A stretch of 64,000 nt of DNA. It comes from Austropuccinia psidii. Taxonomy: Eukaryota; Basidiomycota; Pucciniomycetes; Pucciniales; Sphaerophragmiaceae. The notes under the pieces were generated by a model. It was not told the origin of the DNA and did no database searches. It saw only the letters and a list, made by a program, of their open reading frames with translations. Numbering within the stretch: position 1 is the first letter of the stretch; every line of letters begins with the position of its first letter. The stretch is taken from positions 48,111,662-48,175,661 of the forward strand of contig JALGQZ010000001.1 in NCBI GenBank assembly GCA_023105745.1. Reading direction: 5' to 3'. Position numbers and translations under genes: made by a program. Below, piece after piece: positions 45,298 through 56,526 of the stretch.

Positions 45298-46044
45298 GGT
45301 AGCCATGTAAAAGCCTCAATTCAGTAATTATGATAATCTTACATGACAACAGATGATTCAATGAATAATCCAAAATGGTTCATTGTTTTCTCACTCACTG
45401 GTTTATCAGTTTGCTCCATGGCACACCTCTGTGAGCTGTGTTAGACTTAAAAGAGGCTTCCTCTTTCTGTTTTTTCTAAATCATCACATTGTTCAATTAT
45501 ACCTTGAGTACCAACAAGTAAGTATTAGTTAAATCTTTTCTTAAGTGTTTTAAATCTTTCAGAACCAATCAGAGAGACTTGAAATCATAGAAATGAACTA
45601 TATATTGTTGTAATATTGTTATAAAATCATTTTTTGATCCATGAAATCCACAATTCAATGTCAAATCTCTCTACTATTCTCTTCTAAAAGGTTCATTTCA
45701 TTAATAGTGAGTTATTTATGTTAATTCTTAAAGCTTTTCTCTATTACTAGTTTTCTTCAAGAGTTATCTTTATAATTACTCTTGTAAAAGATAAATATAT
45801 AATAAAATAGTTTTATTATTTTAACAAACAACTTTTTATTATTAAATTCTTCTTTTAATTGATTCTTGTAGACAGTTACTGCTCACTGTTATGATAACCA
45901 CAAGTGTATAACATGTGAAAGAAATAATTATTGAATTACTTCATTTTGTCTATAGTAATTTTTAATTATTATATTTCATAAGAACAGTCATAGTACTGTT
46001 GATTAATAGTAATATTATCAAAAGTTTCATAGACAAATCTTACA
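45298..46044 (+). repeat. LTR-0 3' portion (direct orientation)
   Basis: Matches 2786-3534 in the same orientation and ends at the same terminus CAAATCTTACA. It is fused at its left side to the inverted first part of the same kind of LTR. Confidence 0.7.
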
Positions 46045-46228
46045 CTTATTGATTTGTTGACTTGAGGATTTGACTTTGATATTTATTGATTGATTTACCT
46101 GAAGATTTGACTTTTATTCACCAATTTTAATTTTGATTTTGACTTCAAGTTATCTTTTCATTTGCCTCAAGCTTACACTTCAAATGTTTGAATTTTATTA
46201 ATTTCATTTCATTCTTTATCCTGAAATC

Positions 46229-47575
46229 ATGCCTGTTCAGCATTTGCCTCCTGCAAGACAGACAAGATCTCAGGCAAGAGCTCAAGCTGTTCTCACTCCA
46301 ACTCCAAGAGCGCCTCTTGATGGCACCCCAGCAGTTCCTCAACTGAGGACTCAATTGGACACAGTACCCCATTTGGAAAGAGCAGCACCAACCAGGAAGG
46401 AAGGAAGGGGGACAAGAAGATCAAATTTCATTTCATGACTAGTTGGCAGTTTTCCAGGACTTTCAAGGACCACTTTCAAAGGTCCTGGTGAAGATGGTGA
46501 AGAGGAGAAGGAGAGCTCTGTGGAATAGGAAGAGTCTGATGGTATGGAAGGTGTTCCTGCCCCTGTGGGGCAATCCCACGGGACTGGAAGGACAACTATA
46601 GCCCAGTCTAATCATCCCTTCTTTCATCAGTCTGAACCATGCTCATTTGCCATTACGAAGAAAATTACTCAAATTACGGCCAATGTTCAAGTAGCTTCAT
46701 ATTCTAAAGAATCAGGACCACTAGCATTCAAGAATACATCTATGAAGACACCAGAATTCTTTGATGAGGCTCAACTGTTGAAGCTCAGAAGTTTCATTCA
46801 TTCTTGTCAACTTATTTTTCATACTGATCCAGAAACTTTCTCTCAAGACAGAAAGAAATTTTCTTATTCTACTTCATTCTCAATTGAGAGGGCTTAAAAA
46901 TGGATTGAACCTTATCTTCCAACTCTTACCAATCAATAACCAAGCTACCTCCTCAATTATTGGACTTTATTTGAATATTAACTCTTAACCTTGTTTGGGG
47001 ACCCAAATGAAGTTAGAAAAGCTGAAGCAGAGCTGGATTTCTTAAAAATAAAAGAAGGTGGACATGCTTTCTTATGCATTGATGATTTCAGAAGTTTGGC
47101 TTCAAGAATTGGAGATTGGGGTGAAAGAGCCCTCATCCATCATTTCCGGAAGAGATTGCCATCCAGAAATCTGCAGAAATTGGCCTCCCATCCCTCTAGA
47201 ATTGACTATCTTCAAGATATAATGGATATTACCCTGGAGCATGATACCAGGTACCATGAGAAGAAAAAGGAAAAGACTAATCATCAAGAGAAGAAGCCTG
47301 AAGCCTTAAAGTCAAATTCTTCTCATCGTCAAAATTCTTCAAGCTCAAGTTAAAAGAAGAAGATTTTTCAGAAGAGGTACAAGCCCCAGTCTTCTTTGTT
47401 GAATAAAGATTTCAAGTTTCTGAATTCTGAAAAGGAAAGAAGAATCAAGGAGGGCTTATGTAGCTATTGTGGTGGGCAGAATATTCTTGAGTATTGTTTC
47501 AAAAGACGTCAAAATCAGCTTGCCCAGCTATGAGGAAAATTTCCCAGCAAGGAGAAATCCTGAGTGAAGATCATG
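46229..47575 (+). pseudogene. gag: Element 5 Gag, inactivated
   Basis: It starts [15 protein letters not shown]. Stops occur at 46436, near 46525, at 46896 and near 47350, with further ones between. The zinc knuckle survives in part (CSYCGGQNILEYC, with the His lost). The frameshift heptamer is destroyed (GGAGAAA) and the stem has a mismatch, consistent with loss of selection. Confidence 0.85.
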
Positions 47576-47764
47576 TTTTGTCAAATGGCCTTCATCATTT
47601 TCCATCCAGAGCACAATTGTGCATTCTGAATACTGGTGTCAAGAATTCACTTGAATTGTTTGTTTTTTCTTCTCTCTCTGATGTTTTTTACAGTATTCCC
47701 ACTGCTTCTGGTGCTACCAGCTCATTTATTACAAAGCAGTTTGTTCACAAGGAAACTTTGAATG
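47576..47764 (+). pseudogene. pol: Element 5 Pol, 5' piece (protease start)
   Basis: Matches the start of element 1 Pol up to HK in the protease. The catalytic site reads ASGA instead of DSGA. It is cut by the family-3 LTR at 47765; the next residues are at 59911. Confidence 0.75.
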
Positions 47765-48943
47765 TGTAAGGTGTGGATATGAAAATTTGATTAAAAATCA
47801 AGTACTTTTCCTGTCCTCAAAATTTGTATAAGGTAAAATTCAGTGAAAAATAGTATGAAATATTATTTTTAAGAGAAAACATGCCAATTTTATTGTTTAT
47901 AGCTTTATCACTATAAAAAAATAATATTATAAAAATTTATTGTTTTACCAACAATAAAAATTTATCCAAAAAATACTCTATAAGAGATATTTTAAGGCTA
48001 CAAAAGAAATTTCTTCAAGAGCAATTTCAATTGGAATTAATTGAGCAAAGAACTGCAAGAAATTAATTAAGAACAAAGTTTTTAAGAAGATTATTAAAGA
48101 GAAAACACGCCCAAAAGTGACCAGAGTGAATTTGGAAACAAAGTGACAAAGTTTACAGTGATGAAAGATGCTTTAATTCACTTTTGGGGTGGTTCAGGGG
48201 TAAAAATAATTATAAGAGTTACAAAAAATGATTATAGTGTTTTTTTCACGTGGTTAAAAGGATTAAAATGATTTAATAAAGGTGGTTGAAATCTTTTATT
48301 GATTGGTCTAACAATTTTTAAACTAATTATAAAAGGAAAAGAGTCTAACATGAAGAGAAAAGTGGGGCAAAGAAGACATTCTTTTATAGCCATCAATTCT
48401 CTTACTCCAAAAGTAAAATTTACTCTTGTCAGTCGCAAAAAACAGTCTGACAACAGAAAAGCCAACTAGAGCCTTCAAAACACGTCAGAATGTGTGTCAG
48501 AGGCGTAGAAACCAGTTAAAACTGTTTTTACTATAATTTTTTTATCTTAAGGGTAGTTTTACCCTCTTGGCAACAGCTAAAACTACCCCAGTTGATATCA
48601 AAACCTCATCATCAATTGAGTCCACAGACCCTGAAACTCAATTCCACGCCAAAAGTGATGAACGTTTGCGTGAATTTTGACATCCCACGCCTGTCAGCAA
48701 GGATTTTGGGGGTCTAGCTCCCCCTTAGAGCTGGAGTTCTTTTTCCCCCCCCAAATTTAACCTTTCCAATTTATTTTTCCTTTAATTCCTCATCATGTAT
48801 TAGACTTATAATTTACATATGTAATTCAATTCAATTGTACAGTACAATACAGTAATAATTGACACCTCATATGTAAATCAAAGTTCACTTATGTAATACA
48901 CACGCACATTTTGACAATTCAATTGAATTCAATTGAAAATACT
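47765..48943 (-). repeat. Family-3 solo LTR, left part
   Basis: It starts TGTAAGGTGTGGATATG like 25157. The flanking 5 bp are GAATG on the left and TAATG after 59906 on the right, a TSD with one mutated base. No internal region is attached, so it is a solo LTR. It has lost about 117 bp, including the GCCATTTTTA repeats. It is split at 48943 by element 4. Confidence 0.85.
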
Positions 48944-49710
48944 TGTCACAGGGGCTCTTCGAAGTGAAGAGGGCCTGGCACTCAGTAAACTGGGACTCAC
49001 TTATGGAGGGCTCAAAGATAAGATAAGATGAGATACACTTAAGAGTGTTAAAGATGAATTACTAAAAGAATGAATATAAGAAAAGCAGCAACAAAAGAAA
49101 TAAGAATAAGAAATAGAAGAGCCAACCACAAACAAGTCCAAGTCCACTGTTTCAACCTGTCAGAATGGAAAGAGAAGGGTTAATAAGGATATGGCCACCC
49201 AACTCATACTGTACAGGCGAAGAAAGAAAAAAGGCAAAGACTAACTTAAGATTAAATAAATATAATACCCCAAAATATAAGGATAAGAATATTCAGATAA
49301 TAATAAATCAACTAAATTAATTAACTGGGGAAAAGTCCCCAGGGGGGAGAAAGAGGGGCTGGTATATGTGAGAATCACCAGCCCTGATCCAGAGAAGAGT
49401 TTTCATGAGAATAATTGATTGTTGAATTGAGTCTGGCCAATACAGGTCCTGTACAGCTGTACAGGACCTGTACAAGAGGTGTGGTGTATTTGAGTGATCA
49501 TACAGTTACATACTGGTGTATTGAAACTGTATTGGGTGAATCCATCCTGTACAAGTATTGACAGGCTGTATTGATGTACCAAACTGTATGCATGTTTCAG
49601 AATGAAGATTGCTGAAACTGACTGCTGATGCAGATACTGGATTTGCTGATTTGAGGTGTTTGAGTGGGTGTATGAATGAATACCCTTACCCCTGATGGAT
49701 GGTTGTTACA
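48944..49710 (-). repeat. Element 4 3' LTR (767 bp)
   Basis: The plus-strand reading is TGTCACAGGGGCTCTTCG ... GGTTGTTACA. It contains a GTACAG-rich patch with a short palindrome (GTCCTGTACAGCTGTACAGG region near 49450). Confidence 0.93.
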
Positions 49711-49724
49711 GTATCCCCCCCTTG
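49711..49724 (-). other. Polypurine tract of element 4
   Basis: The coding strand reads AAGGGGGGGATAC next to the 3' LTR start TGTAACAACC. Confidence 0.8.
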
Positions 49725-50783
49725 AAACTGGTGGGCTCCTGAACACCATAACACCCTGCCACTGTTGAGTGGCATCTCAATATCCCCACATTTTTTTTTC
49801 AAAAATTTTTCTTTTTTAATTTTCTTTCCTCTTGACCATTATCCTGAAAATCCTTCATTACTTCTTCCCTGCCAATTTCAATTGATTCCCCCCTTTCTTT
49901 TCAAGTTTGAGTGAGTATTCCTTCCAGAGTATGCAATTCTTTTCTTTTGATTCAATCAGCCATGTCTTGGGATGTGGCCTTGGGATATATCCCAGAATAA
50001 AGGCCATGGAGCACTTGTGCTCAAAAATTGGTGCCCAATGAGTATATGACTTGTACTCATTGGCCCAGACTTAATCCATTCAATGAACCTCCAAGGGGTC
50101 TTGTCCCCATGATCCAAGGAATTGGCCTCAGGCAGCCCTCCCAGTGGGTTTTGGACTGTGGCCTCCATCTTGAGTGATCTTGATGTATCTTGCTTTTTAT
50201 GGCCTTTTTGGCCTTGCTGGGTGTTTTGGTGACTAGGGAAATTTTTGATTTTTCTGGGTTTTTTGGCCATAATAGGCCTTTTTGATGTTTTGGGATCCTA
50301 CGGTCCGCGGTCCGTACGCCGCGGTCCGTGGACCGTGGACCGTGGGCCGTGGTCTGCGGTCCGTGGGCCGTGGTCTGCGGTCCGTGGGCCGTGGTCTGCG
50401 GTCCGTGGGCCGTACGCCGCGGTCCGCGGTCCGTGGGGGCTATTGGAGGCCCCCAGGACCAAAATAGAGCCCCTGGGCCCAAATTTGCTGGGGACCCAGG
50501 GTGACCAAGGGGTCCAGAAATGGCCCTTACCCATTTTTTACCCTACATGGCCTGGACCCATTGATGGGGTCCAGGACCATCAAGATCCTGGCCTCCCCAA
50601 AGTTGCAGGGGAGGCCCTGGGTGATGAGTTCAGCCCCAAAGGGGTATGAACCTTCACCTTAGAGGCTTTGAGGTGGGGCATAATTGAGTTATGGCCCCAG
50701 TTCCTTGAGTCAAATTTCTTTTTCTTGATGTGGAGTGGATTGATTCTGACGTCTTGAATCTTCTGCTTGCACTTTCTTCAGTT
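49725..50783 (+). other. Upstream region of the antisense gene, noncoding
   Basis: Between the polypurine tract and the antisense gene there is no convincing frame; the ones present are arginine/glycine artefacts of the GC array. The part before the array is rich in ATGGCC/TTGGCC, like the element 1 LTR. CTTTCTTCAG directly before the gene's ATG could be the acceptor of an intron in the 5' UTR. Confidence 0.5.
50301..50437. repeat. CGGTCCG GC array with 21-bp units
   Basis: At least three near-perfect 21-bp units built on CGTGGGCCGTGG and TCTGCGGTC are flanked by irregular GCGGTCCG copies. The same motif vocabulary occurs in the element 1 LTR (5541-5624). The array lies about 350 bp upstream of the antisense gene's ATG. 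Confidence 0.85.
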
Positions 50784-52024
50784 ATGAGTTCCAAACTGAC
50801 TGAACTCACTGAATCTTCCCCTTCTGCACCGCCACCGTCTGTTGTTCATGGTTCTGGCGTCTTCAGTCGATTGTCTTCTCCCTCCATGGCGTCTTCTGGC
50901 CATTTTGACCCCTCCCAAACATATGATGGGTTCAGAGCAGTTGAAGTTCTTGATCCTGCCTGTACTGAGTGTTTGGCCAGGGGGAAGGATTGCTTTCAAC
51001 ATTACAATCCTCGATCGTCAAAATGCCATTTCTGCTTTATTGGGAAGAAGCCATGCCGCCGTACCGGATCAACCTTGTCCCGGGTCAAGAGGCACTTATG
51101 GAGTAAGAAGGATGGGCCTTATGGGCAGGAATTCCCCATTCTTGAGGAACCTACCCCTGATGCCACTTCTGGATTTTCTCAATGTGAGTGGTTTGCATTT
51201 CTTGGTTGAGTTGATGCTGATATTTTGATGTAGTGACTGGTTCCAGGCAGAGGGATGTGGCCAGGTGGACTAATGTTGGAGGGCCCATTCCGATTGGTGG
51301 TAGGCCCATCCACTACAGCTCAGAAATTCCCATTTCAAGGACCAATGCTGATGGAGTGGTGAAAGTAGTGAAGAAGCTAAGAAGAATCGTTGATTCCCCA
51401 TCAGATCCAGATGCTGAAGGAAGTGATGAGTTGGATGGTGAAGAAGTTCAAGTTATTCCTCATTCAAGTGGCCATCCATCCAGCATTTCCTCTTCTCAAC
51501 CTCTTGCCAACCCCAGATTCCAAAGCCAAGTGGTTCCCAGCACTCCAAGAACCTTCCAACCAATGCTTGCTTCAATTCCTACAACCCTTCCTCCTCCATC
51601 ACCAACTACTTCCCACACCACCAGGCCTGCCTTGAATCCAGCAGTAAGACCATCTCCAGTTCAACAGCCCATAAACTCACCCATAAACACCTCCCGTCAA
51701 CTCCAACCTGTGGCCAGCTCCAGCAGAAGAAGAGATGGGATGTCCCCTTTGCCGTTTCCTGCCACTCAAGTATTCCAAAGAAGAGAACGTTGGCCTATCC
51801 GGGTTACCAGAGAAGATCCCAACGCGGCTAGTGAAAATCAAGATGCTGTGGCCAGATTGTTCAGGAGAGTTGACAGAAATAGCAGAGAGGTGATTATGTA
51901 TGCCAATGACAGGACGATTCCACATACTGCTTCTGAAGAAATGGCTGCAAAATTTGCCTGGTATGAAGATGAGTTGATAAATGATTTCCAGAGAACTTTT
52001 GATGACTTGGGTAGAGATAACTAG
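50784..52024 (+). CDS. Antisense spliced ORF with Zn(II)2Cys6-type cysteine cluster
   Basis: Exons 50784-51183 and 51234-52024 are joined by a 50-nt intron (51184-51233, GTGAGT ... GATGTAG). The splice keeps the frame (SQ-L-TGSRQ) and gives 396 aa. The start is the ATG at 50784 (MSSKLTELTESSP). The cysteines in exon 1 run C-X2-C-X6-C-X10-C-X2-C-X6-C (ACTEC ... KDC ... KCHFC ... KPC), exactly the spacing of fungal Gal4-type zinc clusters, followed by a basic stretch (RRTGSTLSRVKRHLWSKK). The middle is acidic (DPDAEGSDELDGEE), then a long Ser/Pro/Thr/Gln-rich linker, then a conserved-looking C-terminus (EEMAAKFAWYEDELINDFQRTFDDL). It lies between pol and the 3' LTR, opposite to gag-pol, and both frames are intact. 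A DNA-binding regulator of the element or host is the natural guess; function is unproven. Confidence 0.8.
51184..51233 (+). other. 50-nt intron of the antisense gene
   Basis: The donor GTGAGT follows CAAT and the acceptor GATGTAG precedes TGACTGG. In the element's genomic RNA (minus sense) this intron cannot be recognised, so it survives retrotransposition. A sense-strand intron would be at risk of loss. Confidence 0.75.
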
Positions 52025-52316
52025 TTTCCTTTTCCTTGTTTGTGTTTGGCTTGCCTTCTATCCCCACTCTTATAAATACTAAAAAATGAAAAATAATGGA
52101 ACCTCCCAATACATGATTTGAGGAGGGGATGTTGCTGCTTTAAAGAAATAAAAGAAGAAAATTATACAAGTAAAGAAAGAAAGGAAAAATGAAAGAATAA
52201 GAGAAAATGAGAGTAAAGAAAGAAATAAAGAAAAATTCCTGATGGCTGGTCCTTCTTGTGGTGAGTTGCTTGATTCTGGCCAAGAAGTGTCTGAAAAATG
52301 AAAACCAAGCATTTGA

Positions 52317-52426
52317 TGCTCACAGAGTGGCCAAGGTGATGTTTTACAAGAAGTAGAACCCTCAGGGGTGCATACCAGGAGATGGAACTTACTTTCATAA
52401 CTTCCACTCCCCACCAAGCACCATAA
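52317..52426 (-). repeat. Post-pol module, copy B (element 4)
   Basis: Same module as in elements 1 and 2. The GTAAGT is at 52387-52392 (minus strand). Confidence 0.75.
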
Positions 52427-52674
52427 GACTGAAAGAAATTGCCATAAATGCCTTCTGAAATGAATTGCCATAAATGACTACTGAAATGAATTGCCGTAAA
52501 TGACTTGAAGTAATGAATGTCTTGAATTATGATGATTGGCATAAAATGAAATGATAATAAAGAAATAAAATGAAACATAAAGAAAGAAAGAAACTATTTG
52601 GCCATATCTTAATAAGGTCCAAATGGAGGGTATTGATGTTGTATGCTTCCTGAACCTGTCCAAAGAATTGACAA

Positions 52675-52794
52675 GTGCTCACAAAGTGGCCAAGGTGATG
52701 CTTACAACAACATATGGGTAGAATACCCCCTTAAAGGTGCATGCCAGGAGAGGAACTTACTTTCATAACTTCTTCTCCCCACCAACCACCATAA
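52675..52794 (-). repeat. Post-pol module, copy A (element 4)
   Basis: Directly after the pol stop (52797). The GTAAGT is at 52755-52760 (minus strand). Confidence 0.75.
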
Positions 52795-52796
52795 AA

Positions 52797-55700
52797 TCAA
52801 ACTCTTGAGGTATTTGGACCAGGCTTGTCTGGATAAAATGAATGGAAATCCTTGACAAGGTCTGGTGAGTTGGTAACGTTGGAAGCTGGTTCCCAAGTGG
52901 TTCTTTCTGGGTCTTCACTGAATCCTTTCCACTCTACAAGATACCATAAATTACCTCTTTTGACTTTTGAGTCCAGAACCTGAGCCACTTCCCATTCTTC
53001 TTGCTCTTCCACTAAAACTGGTGGTGGCGGCAATTGATGACGATTTGGGATAGTTGAATGCTTGACTGGTTCTAATAAGGACACATGGAATACAGGGTGA
53101 ACTGTCTTCCATTGCTGAGGCAACTTGAGGTGATATGCATGGCTGCCAATCTTCTTAAGAACTTCAAAGGGTCCCAACCATCTTTCTGATAATTTCTTGG
53201 TGGGTCTTGTTGTCTTGATGTTCTTGGAAGCTAGCCATACTTTGTCCCCAGGTTGGAAATCAGGTGGAATTGCCCTATTTCTATCTGCATACTTCTTGAA
53301 TCTCCTTATTGCTGACTCTAATTCTTCTTTGACAACTTGCTGTACTGATTGGAGTTTTGTTGATAACTTTCCAGCAGGTGAGTCTTGAGAAATATGGATT
53401 GAGTCAAAGCTGGGATTTCTTCCATAAATAGTGAAAAAAGGTGATTGCTTGGTTGATGAATGTTCTGCATTATTATAGGCAAATTCAGCCAGAGGGAGCC
53501 AGGTGTACCAGTCATCTTGATGATAGCTGACATACATCCGAAGGTACTGTTCTAGTATCTGATTTACCCTCTCTGTCTGTCCATCTGTTTCAGGGTGAAA
53601 GGCAGTTGAAAGATCTCTTGATATCTTGAGCTGCTGACACAATTGAGTCCAGAATGATGAAACAAATAAGGATCCTCTATCACTGACAATACTGACTGGG
53701 AGTCCATGCTTGGAAAATACATGGCTAATGAATATTTGAGCTAAATCCAGAGCAGTGATTGTGCCATAAGTTGGAATGAAGATTTCCATTTTTGAGAATC
53801 TGTCCACAACTACTAAAATTGAATCAAAGTTGTTGGACAGTGGCAATTGAGTGATAAAGTCCATTGATAATGAATTCCAAGGACAAGATGGAATTGAAAG
53901 AGGCTTGAGTAATCCAAACTTCTTGTGATGAACGTTCTTGTTTCTTGAACATTGCTGACATGAGGACACATAGTCCTTGATGAATTGATTCATGCCAGCC
54001 CAATAAAAATCCCTCTTGATGAGCTTGAGGGTCTTCTCCTGGCCAGGATGGCCAGCCAATGGTGAGTCATGACACTTTTGAAGAATATTGAGTTGAAGTT
54101 CTTCATTGCTTGGGATTACCACTCTATCTTTGAATAATAATAACTTGGCTTGAGGTTCAAGAGAATAATCTGGAACTGATTCACCTCTTGCTAGTTGCTT
54201 GAGTATTTCTTTATAGTCTTTGTCTTGCCATACTTCTTCTTGAATCTTGTCAACTAAATCTGAGAAAATTTCCACTTTGATTGAGAAGAATCTTGACTCT
54301 TGAATTCCATCTTGCTTAAGTACTTGATGAAAATTCTGAGGATTCTTGATGATGAAGTCCACCCCCCTCTCTGGGTACACGTTGTCCCGACGTGACAAGG
54401 CATCTGGTAAAGTGGCCAGCCTGCCTGGGCGGTAAGTGATAGTGAAATGAAACTCAGAGAGAAACTCAGCCCAACGGGCCTGACGACGAGTAAGAACTTT
54501 GGAAGACATGAAATACTGCAAGGAAGAGTGGTCTGTCAAGACCTCAAAAGAATTGGAAAGAGAAAGAAGAAATGCTCTCCAGCGCTTGAGAGCCCAAACT
54601 ATGCCAAGGAGTTCCTTGTCATGAATTTCATAGTTGAGTTCAGCTGGTAGGAGCTTGCAACTATCAAATGCAATGGGATGCTTTCCAGAGTCATTCACCT
54701 GACTCAGTACGGCGCCCAATGCATAATCAGAAGCATCAGTCTCTACTATAGTAGGTAGAGAAGGATTAAAATGAGATAAGATAGGAGCAGAGGTGAAAGC
54801 TTCTTTGAGTGCTTGAAACTGACTAAGAGCTTCCTCATTGAAGATAAAGGGAGAATCTTTTTTTAAGGAGGGAAGTGAGAGAAGTGATTTTTTTAGAATA
54901 ATTTTTAATGAAACGTCAATAAAAATTGGCAAAGCCAAGAAAAGATTGAAGAGCCTTGATGTTTCTGGGCTGAGGCCAATTGAGGATTTGCTGAGCTTTT
55001 GAAGAATCCATCTTGAGGCCATCACTTGAAACAACATAGCCCAAGTATTCCACACTTGAGGCATGGAATACACACTTGGAGGCTTTGGCAAATAGATTAT
55101 TGTCCCTCAGTCTTTGGAGGACAGAGGCCACATGTTTGACCTGTTCCTCCTCAGAACTGGAAAAGACCATAATATCATCTAGATAAACCACAACAAACAC
55201 ATCCAAAAAATCTGCAAAGATATCATTTACCAGATTTTGGAAAGAAGCAGGAGCATTGGTCAAACCAAATGGCATGACCAAGTACTCATAACTGCCATAT
55301 TTGGTTCTAAAGGCAGTTAAGTGCTCATCCCCCTCTTTGATTCTCAGAAGGTTATATGCACCACGCAAATCTATCTTGGAGAAGATAGTGGAACCATTGA
55401 ATACGGTAAGAAGCTGGTTCATGGGAGGAACAGGGTATCTGTTCTTCCTAGTGACAGCATTGAGTTTGCGGTAGTCAACACACAAACGAAGACCTCCATC
55501 CTTTTTCTTGACAAAAAGGACAGGTGCTCCTGTTGAAGAGGAGCTTGGTCTAATGAAACCTTTCTCTACATTCTCTGAAATGTAGGCCCGCAGTGTTTCT
55601 GACTCTTGATTTGATAATGAGTAGATAACACCAATTGGAGGTAGAAGACCCTCCAATTCGATATGGTGATCACAGGCGCGGTGTGGAGGAAGTTTCTCTG

Positions 55701-56520
55701 CTTTCACCTTGGAGAATACATCCAAATATTGGTGATAAGCAGGAGGAACAACCCTCAGCACAGTTTCAATTTCTTCTGGCTCTTCCTCCTCATCCCACTG
55801 CTCCTCCAGGGATGCATGAAAAGATAAGGGAGGAAGGTCCATATCCCCTTGGAAGAGATGAAGTGAAGATATGGCAACATCTTCTCCAACATCCTTTATC
55901 TCTTTGAAGACTTCATCTCTTGATGGAAGTAATGACTGAGAGGGAATTATGGAAGGGATATGGACAGAAGAAGGGATGGAAGGTGTCTTAAGTTCACCAG
56001 CCAGAGCAACACTGTTGACAGCAGTGGCTAAGTCATTACTAGTAGAAGGAATAATACCACTAGAATCCTTATGATTAGAATCATAGGTGATCAATCCATT
56101 TTTCCAATCAATAATGGGATTGAAATGGTAAAGGAAATCATAGCCCAATATCAGGTCTTCTCCTTTGGGTGAATCTATGATAAAGAAATCCCATTCAAAG
56201 CTTGGGAAGGAAGGCAAGTCAACTACCCACTTGGTATAATGGGTGATGAACAAAGCAGGGGATTCATTAGAATCCAAAATGAAAAGAGGAATCTTTTCAG
56301 GGAGCTCTGACAGAGTCAATGAGTACTTGAGAACAAAATTCTTTGCAATAAAAGAGTTTGTAGCACCAGAATCAATGAGAATACTATAAAAAATATCAGA
56401 GACAGAAGAGAAAATAAGAAATTTTAAAGATTTCTTGACACTAGTATTCAGAGTGCACAATTGTGCTCTTGAAGGAAATAAGTGAGAACCATTGAACACA
56501 TCATGATTCCCACTCAGGCT
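52797..56520 (-). pseudogene. pol: Element 4 Pol, broken by one stop and one homopolymer shift
   Basis: The first frame (from the frameshift at 56520 to 54916) holds the protease (DSGA), the complete RT core with intact DYRKLN and YLDD, and the start of the RT/RNase H connection. It ends at TGA 54916-54918, where element 1 has Arg (FANFYRRF), consistent with CGA to TGA. About 50 bp further a run of seven A (coding strand, 54858-54864) is one base longer than expected and shifts the frame. From there to 52797, RNase H, integrase and chromodomain (YLVEWKGF ... TWEP) are open. Given the near-identical LTRs, these lesions are recent. The A-run could also be a sequencing error. Confidence 0.88.
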
Positions 56521-56526
56521 TTTCCC
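56482..56526 (-). promoter_or_regulatory. -1 frameshift signal of element 4
   Basis: The heptamer GGGAAAA is at 56526-56520, the spacer GCCTGA at 56519-56514, the stem arms GTGGGAATCAT (56513-56503) and ATGGTTCTCAC (56492-56482), and the loop is 10 nt. Against element 1, two pairs are fully compensated (A-U to G-C and G-C to A-U) and two become G-U or U-G, so all 11 pairs persist. Confidence 0.85.

Noticed and set aside
50301..50437. CRISPR-like array
   Set aside because: Units are contiguous with no unique spacers, in a eukaryotic retrotransposon.
50245..50649. Arg/Gly repeat proteins over the GC array (both strands)
   Set aside because: The 21-bp unit is a multiple of three, so any frame gives a repeating peptide; no start or splice context.
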